Below, one piece after another: positions 36,080 to 48,402 of a stretch of 64,000 bases of DNA. Source of the stretch: Bugulina stolonifera (taxonomy: Eukaryota > Bryozoa > Gymnolaemata > Cheilostomatida > Bugulidae); assembly GCA_935421135.1 (NCBI GenBank), contig OW285197.1:3438568-3502567 (forward strand), given 5' to 3'. The position numbers and the translations under genes are program-made. Below the pieces are notes generated by a model. It did no database searches. It was not told where the DNA came from and saw nothing but the letters and a program-made list of their open reading frames with translations. Numbering within the stretch: position 1 is the first letter of the stretch; each line of letters begins with the position of its first letter.

Positions 36080-38400
36080 TTCTTTCAGTCATTGGGCTTA
36101 CTTACTGCTTATTTTAATTTTATTTATCTGAACGCACGCCATGAAATAAAAATTAGCAATATTAAAATATAATTAAAATAGGCAGTAAAGAAAGGAATAG
36201 AACACCAGGAAAGTATGGAGGTGAAGTGAAGTACTGCAATCCAATACAATGGGAAAAAGACAGTTCAAAACTAAACCTCTCTGTGACAGTTTGAACCCTT
36301 AACCCCACCCACTAATTTTCCCTTTTAATATTAATTTTTCATTTAATTAAACTTGATTATCGGTGAGTTGTATTCTACTAAATGTAACCTACACAGTTGA
36401 GAAACTCCTGCTTAAAACTGCCTTTTTTGGAAATGTTGCTTTACCATCATTTTTATTTAGCCTATGTTTTGGTAAAAGCAACACACTAAATAAATTGAAA
36501 GATATATTATTATATTGATTCGCATTGCCTTCAATTGATTGTTTGACTTTTAATCATTAATTTACAGCGGCAAGTAAGCAGTAACTGGTGATTCATTTGT
36601 CTTGTGTCTAGTCAACAGCAATCTGATGCCAAAGAAATAATAGTGATTTTATTGCAGCTTGAGTTCATGTTATATTTCCCACCGAAACTTACTGAGAGTC
36701 ACTGCTAGCTCCGAATCTGACTGAGAGTCACTGCAGGCTTCCAGAACATAACAATGTGAGAACATTTTAACTCCACAGCAAAGTTATATTTTTTCACAGT
36801 GTGTGAAGATAGACAACCTTATCACTCAAATAAATTCTAATTAGAGAAACCACTTTATTGTGATATAAATGTTGTCTAACCTTTAGCCCGAGTACTAAAA
36901 TAGGTTTTTGGTAGCCTACGATGAGTATTAGATACTTACATGTACACATGCTGCTGTATCCCTGATATCTTATGTAGTTTTACTGACTAATTAGTGGAGG
37001 GTAGAGCAACTCCACATACAAACATTTAAACTACTAAATAGTTGTACATGTATACATGATAACCTACATGGGAATAAATCACTACAGAAAACACCTGTGC
37101 ATTACTTTAGTGGTTTCATTTCAGTCCATACTACCATTGTATAACAAATCCCCACTCAAGTACTCTGACCCTTCTTTAACCAACTGCTTTGTCATGCATT
37201 GTGTTTTTATGAATGTTGTATTTAGCAGGGATTATAATTAGTGTTAGTACGTCATGTACATGTACATGTATGTGTAGTAATCCAATTATTATGACAAGTT
37301 AATACATACTATATTATGTCATATATATTGTAATGTTTTCCGGCTGAGACACACGAGTGCTTATGAGAGCATGGGTGTGGGAAGTGCTTGGGAGTGTCGA
37401 CCAAGTTATACTTCCACCATTACATGAAGAGTGAACAGTTGTGCAGCTCTTAGTGTTCAATCTGAGGCATTAGCCTGATATTTATTACTTATACATTGAT
37501 ATTTTACTCATGTTCATGTTTATCAATTTATGTTTATACAGTGAGACTCTGGAGTCATGGTGATTACATGTATATATTAATTTGGATAAAATATAATGTT
37601 GAATATCACCCAATTACTATTTGAAGGTGGTCACTTGGAGAGCAATAACTATTTTGTAGCAATAATCTGGTTAGTTTTTAAACACGGAGAGAATTATTTT
37701 CTAACTAACAGGATTTGACATATTTTTTGTAGATACACTGCAGGTAGTATTGTTTCAGTTATTAAATAATGTCAGATACAACCAGTTGACTAACTGTCCA
37801 ATTTACATTGTAGGTATTTTGTGCCCAACAGTGAAGAGCCACAAAATGCCATTTCATAGCCGATTATTAATCTATGAGTTACGTTGAGCTCGGTTTATGA
37901 TGAAATACTAGAATGAATTGTGGACTGCAATCAGCTTGGAGTTTTCTAAAAAACAGCCTACAGAAACACATCTAGCACATACTATCTCAATAATCCATCT
38001 GCCAAAGGAGATGCCCTAGTTTACTGTAGAAAGTATAAATACACATAGCATCGAGACTAGTATGTTACATGTAAAACATTACATAGACCAACGGTTATTA
38101 TTTTATCAACAATAAAAGTAGCTACATCCATCTGGAAATGGAATGAGTGGTTTTAAAATGATATGAATGTTAAATTAGGTTTCAAAATCCAATTTTGTTT
38201 TTGTTCTCTGACTTTGTTGAAAATTTACATCTCTGTAGAACATCAGGTCTGCAACAATAAGAAAGCAACAGCAGCGCTTAATTATTATTCACTTCAATAA
38301 TTGCTGTTATTGAGTAGTCATTACATACATGTATAAACAATAGACAAAATGTCCACTCCGTAACACATATTTTCAACTTTGTAACACACCTATGTTACTT
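36080..38400. other. non-coding; one dispersed repeat fragment
   Basis: About 37,335-37,480 resembles about 41,120-41,280 and 51,570-51,730, the 3' parts of repeats A and B (shared gtgggaag, cttcca, acagt and agctct words). Otherwise nothing was recognised. Confidence 0.45.
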
Positions 38401-39065
38401 CTCGCAGTCAACAAAATAGTATTTTAAAAAACGATGATTTTGCTGTGCATGTAGCAAGTTTGTACCTGGGAGAACCTGAGAAAAACAACAAACTATATTC
38501 ACTAGGGAAGTTGCATGAAGATTATGTTTCTGGCAAAATAGTGTTGCAGAGTTGACAATCTAAAAAGGCGGATTCACTTATTGTTGAATTGTCAGAAGGC
38601 CAGATAGCTGACAAATGAAAATTTCTTTGATATTTTCATGCAGGCAAAAACCATAGACTGATTGATGTAGCTAGAAAAGTAAACTGAAATTGGCTTCAGA
38701 TGCTCTATTTATACATTTTAGTTGTTACGGAGTTGACAACGAAAAGACTGTGACAAAACTTTGAACAAACATATTATGTAGTTTGAAACTGTATATGTAT
38801 GTATTCATGTTTGCTATTAATATAAACACGTAATCCGTGTATCCAGGAGCAGAAAGAGTGGCTGCATAACACAATGAGTGCTGTCAAAGCAGCCCAATCT
38901 AGGCTGTAAGTTCAGTACTCAGTCATTGTGACAGTGAATTTACTTGTAAATAGATTAACATCAACCCATAACTGGAGAAATAATTTCACTGTATAATATT
39001 TTACATTATAATACAAATATAACATGGAACATGGAACATAGTACGGCAAGCACAGTGTTTGCAGT

Positions 39066-39560
39066 ATGTGTGCGAGAGTTCAATGTCTACTGTGTAGAAA
39101 TGAGTTTGATTCAGAAGGAGCCTGTGTCAGTCACCAATCCAAAACTCCCAAAAGCAGAGCTTCAGAAGTTATCACATCCTTTCTCAATCGTCCAGATAAT
39201 ATTACACAACCAACAGGCCCACTTCTATGTGAGCAGATCTCGATTCTCTACTGTCGTGAGCGGTCAAAGTGTAAAGGAAGTGTTGACAACTCCTTTAGGT
39301 TGGACCAGTATTCTAGTAAATGCAGACTATAATTTTTCTACAAATGCCTGCTCAGCAAGAATCATCGTGATCAACATAATATGCATGAAGTCAGTTATAC
39401 AACTCCAGTCTCACCAGGGCTCATAGGACTGAACAAAGAGATAGCTGATATCAAATGCTCAAAATGTGTCAAAGGTAGGGTGGCTGCGCAAAAAGGAAAG
39501 TCTTCTTTAATATGTGCCCTCTGTTCTGAAGTGCTGGCCACCCAAGTGTCCAAGACTTAG
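39066..39560 (+). pseudogene. fragment of a cysteine-rich protein, copy A
   Basis: The frame at 39,066-39,329 begins MCARVQCLLC and contains paired cysteines, EFDSEG and LYCRERSKC. After a TAA at 39,330 the same frame stays open to about 39,560 with further Cys pairs (CSKC and CALC). Spaced CxxC pairs suggest a zinc-binding fold. The family is not recognised. Compared with copy B it has lost its 5' part to a deletion. Confidence 0.4.
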
Positions 39561-40507
39561 TTTACTACAAGGCTAATGCAACATAGCAAAACAATATAAA
39601 AATATGGTCCTTCATTTCTATTTTACTATGACTTTCTGTGTATTCCACACTAAATCACTTCGATTTACTATACATATATATGTACATTTCTCAAGGCTAT
39701 TTTCGGTATGTCTGTCTGTTACTATGCTCACTGGAGTCACAATGTTGCTCATCACTTTGATCAAACTAAAGCAAGTTTAAATAAACTCGAGTCATTTTGA
39801 TCTAAATCATGTCCATTTTAGGTGAGTTTTACGTCAGCATCAGTAAATAAGTCATCACAATAAGATGCATACCTTACTGCTGCCATTAAGAACCCATTTT
39901 AATACTGGTTGTTCTCAATTTCAATCAGCCTATCCTACAAATCATGGAAGCACCCAAGTAGTTATTTACATGTACATGTAGACATAGAGTGCCGTGTAAT
40001 ACAGATAGGCATGGATGCCTGTCATTAATTATACTGCTACACATATTACAGGAATTGACTGTAACTTGCGTGTTGACTCATAATAATATTTTAGTAAGCT
40101 ATTTGATGCTGCCACTCATCTACCGACACATATTCTCCAGTAATAGACAAAGACAGATGAATAGACATAAGAGCTTACCTCAGTTATCAATGCTCACCTG
40201 AGGTCTAAGTAGCCAAATGATGTTGAAATTGGTTTGTCTTGGCTGCTACTACGCACAACGGTCTAGGTTACCAAGGTAAATAAAACATCTACTTTTACAT
40301 GTATCTGACTGATTTACATGTGAGATGAACAGCGTTATTTCCATATATTGAATAAGCTGACAGTTAGAGTGGTTTAATATGCATGTGAAATACACAGTGG
40401 ATGGGAGAAAAGTGCTGTGATAGATTCTTAAAACATAAGCATAAACCATCACTTTCAATTTCATATCAAATCCTGCGACTTAGCAGGCTGTACCCACATG
40501 TATATCC

Positions 40508-40850
40508 TAGCCCAGGAGTTAGGGCCCTGGACTTCTGTGTGGGAGTCTCAGGTTTGGTTTCTGTAAAAGTCATTGATGGTGTTAGGAAGGACATGCAACG
40601 TGTAATCTGCCTCTATTTGTTAAAACTTGTTAACTGCATAAATTTTACTTTTTCACCTAGCCACCAAATAATTTTGGTACTTGGTGGCTAATTTTCCACA
40701 ATGTTATGTAATAGTAGGTAATCTGTAGCCCAGGAATTAGGGCCCGGGGCTTCCGTGTGGGAATCTCAAGTTTGATTTCTGTCAAAGTCATTGATGGTGT
40801 TAGGAAGGACATGCAACCAAGTAATGCATGGTGAAGTAATTTCTTACCCC
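40508..40850 (+). mobile_element. tRNA-derived SINE, two partial copies
   Basis: Segments at 40,508-40,605 and 40,727-40,850 start AGCCCAGGAGTTAGGGC (or ...AATTAGGGC), like a pol III A box. They contain a B-box-like motif (AGGTTTGGTTTCT / AAGTTTGATTTCT) about 45 bases later. A related single copy occurs at 51,165 in repeat B, and a better preserved B box (GGTTCAATTCCC) on the minus strand near 41,750. Pol III boxes at this spacing indicate a tRNA-derived SINE. Confidence 0.55.
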
Positions 40851-41734
40851 AAACTAGAAAAAAACGCAGATCTCTCCAGATTATGGCTTTTTCAGCTGGG
40901 ATTAATTGTGCGAGGTAAAGACAGTAAGTTTTTTATCTACATGTATGTAACATGGCTATGTAACACCAACTTGACCCCTCGCTCATAATAATAAAAAATT
41001 ATACTTATTCACATATATTTGTCTTAAAGTAACAGTTTACATGAAATGGCAGCATTTCAATACTGCCAGTGAGCAAAGAATTTTTCACATCGCACACATG
41101 TGTTCATATTGTAGTGTTTTTGTGTATGGGTTTCACCGGGTGCCGATGTTAGCATGAATGTGGGAAGCGCTTAGTAGTGGTAGTGAGCTGCCAAGGTAAA
41201 CTTCCACACATTTCATAAAGGGCGAACAGTCAAGTAAGCTTTTATTAGTGTTGCAGAGGAGTAGGCCAATGCTTAGACTCATTAATGAGTCAAGGGTCGA
41301 CAGTTATATGTCATGAGTTATGTATTAAAACGGCTGAGATCCAAGATATCGGCCATTAATTATAATAGGCTAAAAGACTTAGAATAAAGATAGACAATGA
41401 TGTACGTGTAATAACAATATGATAACCGTAAACAAGTACAAAGACATGATTGGTTGAATAATAAAGCACATGAGCCAGGCAGTTAATTGGCAATAATAAG
41501 GATGATAATAGACATGTAGTAATCATGCATAATTACTATTGACATGTAGAGTTAGTTACGTGCGGTAGTCTATAGGAGACTAGACATGTCAAGCGTGCAA
41601 AACACCACAATGCACATTTACTAGAACACAACAAAAACTCAAGTGTCTAGACCAATATTAAAACACAAACTGTTCAGTAGGTGAAGCTGCCCACAAATCA
41701 GGCTGCGCCGCGCATAGTTTCACTACAACCACCA

Positions 41735-41815
41735 ATGACCATCATGGGAATTGAACCTGAGACTCCCACGTGGAGGTCCAGAGCCACTCACTAGGCTGTA
41801 GTGCAAGCATCCATG
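41735..41815 (-). mobile_element. tRNA-derived SINE head
   Basis: On the minus strand an A-box-like AGCCTAGTGAGTGGC is followed by GTGGGAGTCTCAGGTTC and a B box GGTTCAATTCCC. It shares the GTGGGAGTCTCAGGTT stretch with the copies at 40,508 and 51,165 and looks like the best preserved pol III promoter of this family in the window. Confidence 0.55.
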
Positions 41816-41937
41816 ACAGTTCATTGTACCATAATATAATGTATATAATTACATTTATAAGTAAATGTATAATGTGGGGTTGCTGTGCTAACCAGCAATT
41901 TTTTGAGACACTAGTAATAGTGTGCTAAATATAAGTC

Positions 41938-41991
41938 ATGCTGATTATTCCAATTGTAATAATAATACATTACGATTGGAATAAACAGCAT
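41938..41991. repeat. hairpin with 23-nt imperfect arms
   Basis: 41,938-41,960 pairs with 41,969-41,991 (ATGCTGATTATTCC against GGAATAAACAGCAT) with a few mismatches and a short loop. Confidence 0.7.
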
Positions 41992-42399
41992 ACAATGGAG
42001 GAAAACACAATTTTGTGTAGCACATGTACATGATTGTACATGTATGTATTCAACTGCTACATGTAAATGACTGTATGGTACATGTAGATGTATTAATACA
42101 AAAGTGCAGTATCAATGGGTTGTTCATGAAGTATGCAGGCAGCATGATATCAAACTAGATTATATATTTTCTCCTGTACTTTTTATTTATTGTTCACAAT
42201 AAGAGTAGTTTCTTGTCTAAAATAATGTAACAACTCTATATTTACTAAAATACTAATTTTTTAATTTCTATTGACTAAAGACATAATACTATTAGTCGAT
42301 TTTCTGTAATGTATCTGAATATAGGCAGTGTCTGAACTTGGGAGGGAGGTACATCTGACAAGGACACTGAGTAAATACATAGCATATGATCAGACTCTA

Positions 42400-43590
42400 C
42401 AATGAGACACTGACATCAGTAGAAATGTTTACATCCAACTCAGCATAAAGGTCTTTGGTTATCCTATCGAGAATTGATTCCGTTTTAGTAGAAATTATTA
42501 TCATTGAGAGTTGTTGCTCGCCTACACTATGACATGACATCAGTTTGTCATTGCGATTGTCTCTGACATAGTCGTCTGTGAAGCTTCCTATGGAGTCACC
42601 TGATTCATTTAATGTTCTAAACACACCATCCTGTTCATTGATAACAAACTCAGTGAACGATGGGAGTAGACGACTTGAAAATTGTCCTGGTGCTCTTCAC
42701 AGAATAGTAGAAGATATATACATGTATCTCTACAAATCATCTCAACGTAAAGAATATTGTTTGAATCTCTACATGAATATCGAATAACACACTCAGAAAT
42801 GGAAGAAATTAGGGATGAAGTCACTGGTTCCTTTACTCTACTCTTCAGATGTACAACAGGAGCATGAGTAAAATCTAGGCAGCACACATCAAGTGCATAC
42901 TTCACTGCAAAAGTTAAAATCAGAATTTTATATTCAGCACTACATGGGACCAAAATCCAACATAGACTGCTTCACCTTTGTTCTCCATTTTACACACGTT
43001 CCGGTTAGATGGGTCGAATATTGTAGCCTCTGTCTGGCATAGGTTTGCTTCTTGTTCCGCCACAATCACTTGATATAGTCGCTGGTTGTCAAAGTATATA
43101 GTACCTTTATCTTAAACCACACCCATCACATTTCTACTTCCAAATCCCGAATAACCACAGTCGGCGTGTCAATTGATGCCATGTTGTCATCTATGAAAGC
43201 GATGAGTTGCCCATGATCATCGTAGAGTTACGCCTCTGAAACCAAGTGATCAACTTGAAAGCTGACAATGTTTACACTGTCATCACCACCACCTCCAGTA
43301 AATAGTACCAAGCTTGTGCAACTAGGTTCATCATATTCTGGTTCTCCATAGTCAACTTTTGGTGAGTATTTCTTGACTGGTCGGAGATGCGCTGATTGGA
43401 TATTCCCCAACTTAGTCTCAGACAACGCTGATCTTCTTTGGGCAAAATGACTAGATTTTGCATTCTCACGTTGGATGACAAGTGGTAACAACAGTGGTAT
43501 GTTTGATGGATCCGCTAAAAAGAGCTCTCTCATTCTTGGTATGATAAAAGATGATAGAGTATCCCCCTCCTTGAGAAACACTCTACATAT
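42400..43590 (-). pseudogene. degraded unidentified gene
   Basis: Successive gene-like segments on the minus strand read in order: 43,581-43,231 (contains FIIPRMRELFLADPSNIP and YGEPEYDEPSC); then, in the same frame after a TAA at 43,230-43,228, YDDHGQLIAFIDDNMASID, which ends in TGA at 43,128-43,126. A frame change leads to IYFDNQRLYQVIVAEQE. A segment after a ttttgcag acceptor near 42,905 reads YALDVCCLDFTHAPVVHL. A further frame change leads to APGQFSSRLLPSFTEF and a long C-terminal segment ending NISTDVSVSL at about 42,400. Two in-frame stops plus frame changes in otherwise coherent peptide argue for a pseudogene rather than exons alone. The family is not recognised. Confidence 0.5.
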
Positions 43591-43599
43591 ACAATATGT

Positions 43600-44420
43600 A
43601 CATATGACTGAATGCTTCTAACACCCATTGACTATAGCACTGGTAAGCTCTATTTCAGTTGTTGAAATTCAATCAGTAAACTATCTGGACAGTGAACAAT
43701 GGATTTCAAGGTGACGAGAAAGCAAACTAGCTGCTTTGTATGAAATTTAATGTAATGCAAGACTCATTGTAAGATTTCATGATTTGTTTCTAATAATTTG
43801 AATGCTGGTTCTCCCGTCACTCTCAGAGGAGAGACTACATGTACAGTGAATTTTTCTCTGATGGCCTGACACTAAACCGGTTACTGTCCAGCTACATTGT
43901 AACTAGTGACAGAGCAAGGTCTAGTACTTTAATTAGCTGCTGTGCTATTGCACAAAAATTTTCCTTGACATTTACTTTTTCTTTTCTTTGCTCTGGCATT
44001 TTAAAATTTTTGTTGAGGTGAAACTACACTAAACTAATCATTGCTGGTCACAGTTCAAAGATATTAAGATTGAATAATATACTATTTTCAATTTCTGCAG
44101 TTACTGGTGTACTGTGTAAATAGACCAGTAAACTATTTTTGCTCATTCTGGAGTTGTTCACACATATATAGCTAATGAGATGACAACGTCAGTCAATATT
44201 ATCATCACTAAGGGCACATTATTACTCTACCACATGATGTAGTGATGTACATGTTACAATTATTCACTTTAGATGGGTCATTTGGCATCTTATATTTTGA
44301 CTGCTGTGCTAAAGTAATGTCTCTTTAGCAGTAACTACATGTAGCTAACTAGTAACTAGTTTATGGAATATTAAAATTACTCTCCCTTAACATTCTACAT
44401 TTGCATAGATGTGGGGACTT
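43600..44420. other. non-coding; nothing recognised
   Basis: No splice-bounded coding segment or repeat was noticed. Confidence 0.4.
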
Positions 44421-44454
44421 TAGTCACTGTACATAGTTGTCCACTGCACAAATG

Positions 44455-44930
44455 GTACAGTGTACTGTTTACATAGCATGTTGTTCGTACACCGTGTTGT
44501 TTGTACAGTGTACTGTTTGTATGGTGAACTTTTTTTACAGTTTACTTTTTGTAAGGTGTGCTGTTTGCACAGTGTACTGTTTGTACAGTGTACTGTTTGT
44601 ACAGTGTACTGTTTGAGCAATGTACTGTTTGTACAGTGTACTGTTGGTACAGTGTACTGTTTGTATAGTATACTATTTGTACACTTTGCTGTTTGCACAA
44701 TGTACTGTCTGTACAGTTTACTGTCTGTACAGTTTACTGTCTGTATAGTTTACTGCTTGTACAGTTTACTGCTTGTACAGTTTACTGTTTGTACTGTTTG
44801 CTGTTTGTACACTTTACTGTTTGTACAGTTTACTGTTTGTACAGTTTACTGTTTGTGCAGTTCACTGATTGTCCAGTGTATTATTGGTACAGTGTACTGT
44901 TTGCAAAGTGAACTGTATTGCGTACAGCGC
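44455..44930. repeat. 16-bp minisatellite, about 30 units
   Basis: Units such as GTACAGTGTACTGTTT and GTACAGTTTACTGTTT repeat with many substitutions. The 3' half switches mainly to the GTACAGTTTACTG variant. Because 16 is not a multiple of 3, three units make a 16-residue peptide period and open frames run on both strands (173 codons on the plus strand). They are repeat artefacts. Confidence 0.85.
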
Positions 44931-45407
44931 ATACAAGTATTTGCTGAACTGGAACAAGAGACAAATATATGTACAATGTAAGTCATATGATTTATACGCC
45001 ATATTTCAATACAGTGGTATAATATATTATACTCTTCAGTCAGGTGGTGCCCCATATGTATCTATCTTTTTCTTGGCCCAGTCAGCCAATCTCACAAGAG
45101 AAGTTCCATCAGTGATAATATACATGTAATAGTTATATGCACTGTGATGTGCTGAAAAACCCTGGGCCCCTACGAGTAAATGAAAAGTGACAGATTATGT
45201 TACAGAATTGTCCCCTTTCTCATTTAGCAACCTGTGAACCTAGCTGCTTCTTATTTGCTAACTGCTTTCTGATCCAGCCAATCAGATGATCATTTCTCAA
45301 CTAATATAGCTTCATGGTTTACTAACTAGAGACAGGTCTATTGTCACAGTACCATTGATGCACTCTTAAACATGTACTGCCAGTGTAGTGAGGCAATCAC
45401 TGTGCTG

Positions 45408-46050
45408 TGTAATATTGTATGTCGTTCTGAGACGACCCCTTGTCACAAAATAATAAAGAACTTATGAGTGGTGCCAGGTTTTCTCATTATATGAAAGACC
45501 AACAGATACTAGTTGTAGTCAAATACCTACTCAAGATGACCCATGTGGTCCGGAGTCGATGCTTGCCGACTATACTGAGAAGGAGTTTGATCCAACCTAG
45601 TAGGCGGTTTGGGAGGCAAGGTAAAAAACCTTGGCAACTGGAACGACCTGTATCTAGGAAGTGAAAGCCTCTGTATAGGTAGTATTTAGAAGTGTCCTCA
45701 TTGAGATCCACCCAGTCTTTATTTAGATCCGTCTAATCCAGGACTGACAGTATGATGCCGTTTAGTGTCCACTCAGCAACATAAAGATGACCCTCCATTG
45801 TTCGATGGCTTGATATTCAGGCTACTACCATTGTTAAATAGTCAGTTTTGTAATCAGTACTATATAGAAGTCTGAAACATGTCTTCACTCACTGAAGTTC
45901 ATGAAGATAAGGTTGTCGCTTTCTTCCAGCTTTCTTCTAACCGGAGATCAACTGTCCTTAGCCAATCGGTAGTTTAGTTTAGTCGTACAAGACGCGTAAA
46001 ATAGTCGTAATGACTATATAACATCTAGAGGTCAAAGTGACAACCCTACA
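45408..46050 (-). mobile_element. diverged LTR related to the two solo LTRs
   Basis: In reverse complement the segment shares with the LTRs at 20,175 and 57,803 an ordered series of motifs: aataaagact, acagaggctttcacttcct, aaccgcctactaggt, cagtatagtc, gggtc, ggtctttcat, taatgaga and ggcaccactcata. Its probable ends are TGTAGGGT and ATATTACA (TG...CA type) but no target duplication is evident. It is an older or separate subfamily member in the opposite orientation. Confidence 0.6.
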
Positions 46051-46447
46051 TTGTAAGTGAACAGCTGCTACCTTACATATACTGTACATGACTATCAATG
46101 TTCAATAAGTTTAAATCTTCCAAGTGTAGGCCATATGCCGCAACCTACAGGTATCAGGGGAAATTATTCGGAGAAGAAGGCATCTGAGCAGTTTGGTGCT
46201 CAATTTGGGCAAAAGCATAAGGATTTCGTTTTTACTGATTGTGGCTTATTTATTCACAAAGAAAGGCTATATCGAACATGCAGTCCCCAGATGTGGCGGA
46301 AAATCCACATCTTGCTGGGAAAAAATTATTGCCAGCAGGTTGATTAGCTATGGATATCACAACCTTGGACTTCTATCTGTGTGGTTATGTGATAAATGAT
46401 GTCACTTATTAAACTATGGTTGATGACTTAACTGACTTGAATAGGAT

Positions 46448-46660
46448 GACCTCTAATGCCATTGCCACCATTGACACCACCGTTGACGCTACCATTCACG
46501 CCACCATTCAGGCCCCCATTGACGCCACCATTGGCGCCACCATTGACGCCACCATTGACGCCCCCATTGACGCCACCATTGACGCCACCATTGACGCCAC
46601 CATTGACGCCACCATTGACGCCACCATTGACGCCACCATTGACGCCACCATTGACAAAAT
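46448..46660. repeat. 12-bp minisatellite, about 17 units
   Basis: The unit GCCACCATTGAC is repeated about 17 times; the 5' units are variant and the 3' half is pure. A period divisible by 3 leaves frames open on both strands: DATI repeats (plus, 46,416-46,673, with an ATG), LTPP repeats, and NGGV repeats on the minus strand. No flanking coding context supports a protein. Confidence 0.9.
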
Positions 46661-46679
46661 AATTTCCGACTAACAACTC

Positions 46680-47850
46680 TGCATGAAATGGAATTTCACA
46701 TGATGTCCTTCGTGCAACTAAATAGTGCCCATATGGAGTTATATTAAATCAGGTTAAAAAAATCAGTAATCACCAATAAAAATGAAACAAATTTGGTTGA
46801 GATATCTCAACAACACAGCCTTACTAACAGTTTTTTTAAAGGTTTTTCAGGACTTTAAGGACCTGTACCTGTACATGTATTACTTAAACTCGAAAATTCA
46901 TGTACACCACAGTCATGTATATTGTCACAATAGCATTAATAGCATGACAATTTGCAGTTAGCACCTCTCCCCCCCCCCCCCCTTCTACTGAGGCTAATAA
47001 ATTAATGTCCATCATCAAATCAACCTCATGTCAAATTTAACTTCTGCAATATTTTTTTTATGGGAAAACTATCAATGTACAGTGTAGCTGTTAGCCAGAT
47101 TAATGCCTAATTGTGTTGTCTAGTTTTACACGGTATATAAAGCAAGACAGAGCTTTGAGTACAATACTCTTTTTAATTAGTATAATAATCACTCAAAAAC
47201 CTGTAAAACCCATTTGATAATATTCATACTAAGACAGTAATCACTAACTAATGAATTTGATTATCATAAATCTCAAACTATATAATATCGAAGTCACTAA
47301 CTGTCAGTACTCTATAGAATATACTAGTATAATGAATGTTAATGCAGAAAAACAAAACAGTGCGAAACAAATAAACTTTGTGGGCAGCATCAATAATGTG
47401 TGGCTAGTTTACTATAAACTTACATGTACTTCAATCTGTCAGTAGTACATGCACATACACCGTCATGTATGGCTGTCATTCATCTACTTGATGAGCTCCC
47501 CACAGACATTGTTGTGTTTCAACTCACAGCTATGACAATCGTACAACCTATTGTTATTTTTTTTCAGAGAGTAATATAAACAGCTATTGACTGTTTATTA
47601 AAGACGGGGACTATTAGCTAAGCCATCGGTAACTCTCCTTAACGGATTTTAGATACATGTATCTACATGAAATCAAAACACACTACGTAATTTGCTCCTC
47701 TAATTTGGAGTATGCTACTCTATAAGTTACCATACTACAGCGGATAAAGTGATAATGGCAGTTGTTTCATGGGCAGATTGGCCACAGCTAACTCTCTAAT
47801 GCTTTCCAATCAGCCCATGCAAATCAATGCAAGCAAAACATCATTTTGGA
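46680..47850. other. non-coding; C14 run
   Basis: A run of 14 C at 46,969-46,982. No coding exon was seen. A TACATGTA motif lies near 46,870. Confidence 0.4.
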
Positions 47851-47854
47851 GAAA

Positions 47855-48013
47855 TCAATTTCCTATGGCACGTTCCTGTCGTCCATTAAATAGAGGAAAG
47901 AGAAACACTTTTCTGTATCTGGTGAGAGTTTTGAAGGGGACTGGAATCTGCAATCTGTTTTCAGGGTTCTCTTCTGACAACCGCTCCGTCAGCACTCTCA
48001 TCTTTTCCTGTAC
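47855..48013 (-). CDS. caspase paralogue, last exon (p10 C-terminal part)
   Basis: After a ctccag acceptor the exon starts GTACAGGAA (phase 0) and reads VQEKMRVLTERLSEE, then QIPVPFKTLTRYRKVF, the C-terminal strand region of a caspase p10 subunit. It is nearly identical to the last exon of the full-length gene (54,867-55,004). Where that gene has Gln-stop after FNG, this copy has CGA CAG and continues seven more residues to TGA at 47,857-47,855. It is joined to the partial exon at 48,403-48,465. No p20 exons remain, so the copy cannot make a caspase by itself. Confidence 0.75.
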   Translation of the reverse strand, partial: VQEKMRVLTERLSEENPENRLQIPVPFKTLTRYRKVFLFPLFNGRQERAIGN

Positions 48014-48402
48014 CTGGAGAAAATAAGCATGAACAACACAGCATGAGGATGTATTTCAGAAAGACCATGCAATGTAATTAAGAATCGCAAAATTGCTGTG
48101 TGCAAAAAAACTTAGTTTTTGTGGGAACAATTGTAGATAAACTTAAAATTAAACATATATCCTATGCTGTACAAAATACAGGTTTAAATACCAATGAACA
48201 TGCTCCACTATATAAATCTGAGTTGCAATAGTAAACGGTTATGTGATGATGTCAATATAAATTGTATATAAAGATCATCAACAGGTGCAGCACCTTAAAT
48301 ATATGTCATGTACGCACCATTGCAGGGCTTGTCTTTGCGTTAGTGTACATGACACAAATGATTAGTGCTATTAAAGGTGAACATGGCTGATGGTAAACTT
48401 AC
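48014..48402. other. intron of the truncated caspase copy
   Basis: The segment is 389 bp, bounded on the minus strand by GTAAGT (48,402-48,397) and an acceptor at 48,014. It is far shorter than the homologous 3.9-kb intron of the intact gene (55,005-58,929), which has taken up a minisatellite, SINEs, a solo LTR and repeat C. Confidence 0.6.

Larger units (their letters stand above)
38405..41286 (+). repeat. large direct repeat, copy A
   Basis: About 2.9 kb closely similar to 48,464-51,733 in the same orientation, about 10 kb apart. Copy A lacks about 420 bp present in B (between about 39,010 and 39,045) and carries an extra SINE-like copy at about 40,508-40,726. Both copies carry fragments of a cysteine-rich frame and end at about gactcatta. 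No terminal inverted repeats or target duplication were found, so whether it is a transposon or a segmental duplication is open. Confidence 0.8.
41290..42395. other. non-coding; SINE-like fragment and a hairpin
   Basis: About 41,735-41,815 (minus strand) resembles the SINE family at 40.5 kb. At 41,938-41,991 an imperfect hairpin pairs atgctgattattccaattg with its inverse. No coding exon was seen. Confidence 0.45.

Noticed and set aside
44420..44981. 173-codon plus frame and 92-codon minus frame rich in Cys, Val and Thr
   Set aside because: Translation of the 16-bp minisatellite; no independent coding evidence.
45440..45711. Opposed 74-codon open frames
   Set aside because: They fall inside the diverged LTR at 45,408-46,050 and show no protein motif.
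46057..46347. 96-codon plus frame with a fairly gene-like C-terminal half
   Set aside because: No recognisable motif, no clear splice or poly-A context, and it abuts a degraded LTR. Left uncalled.
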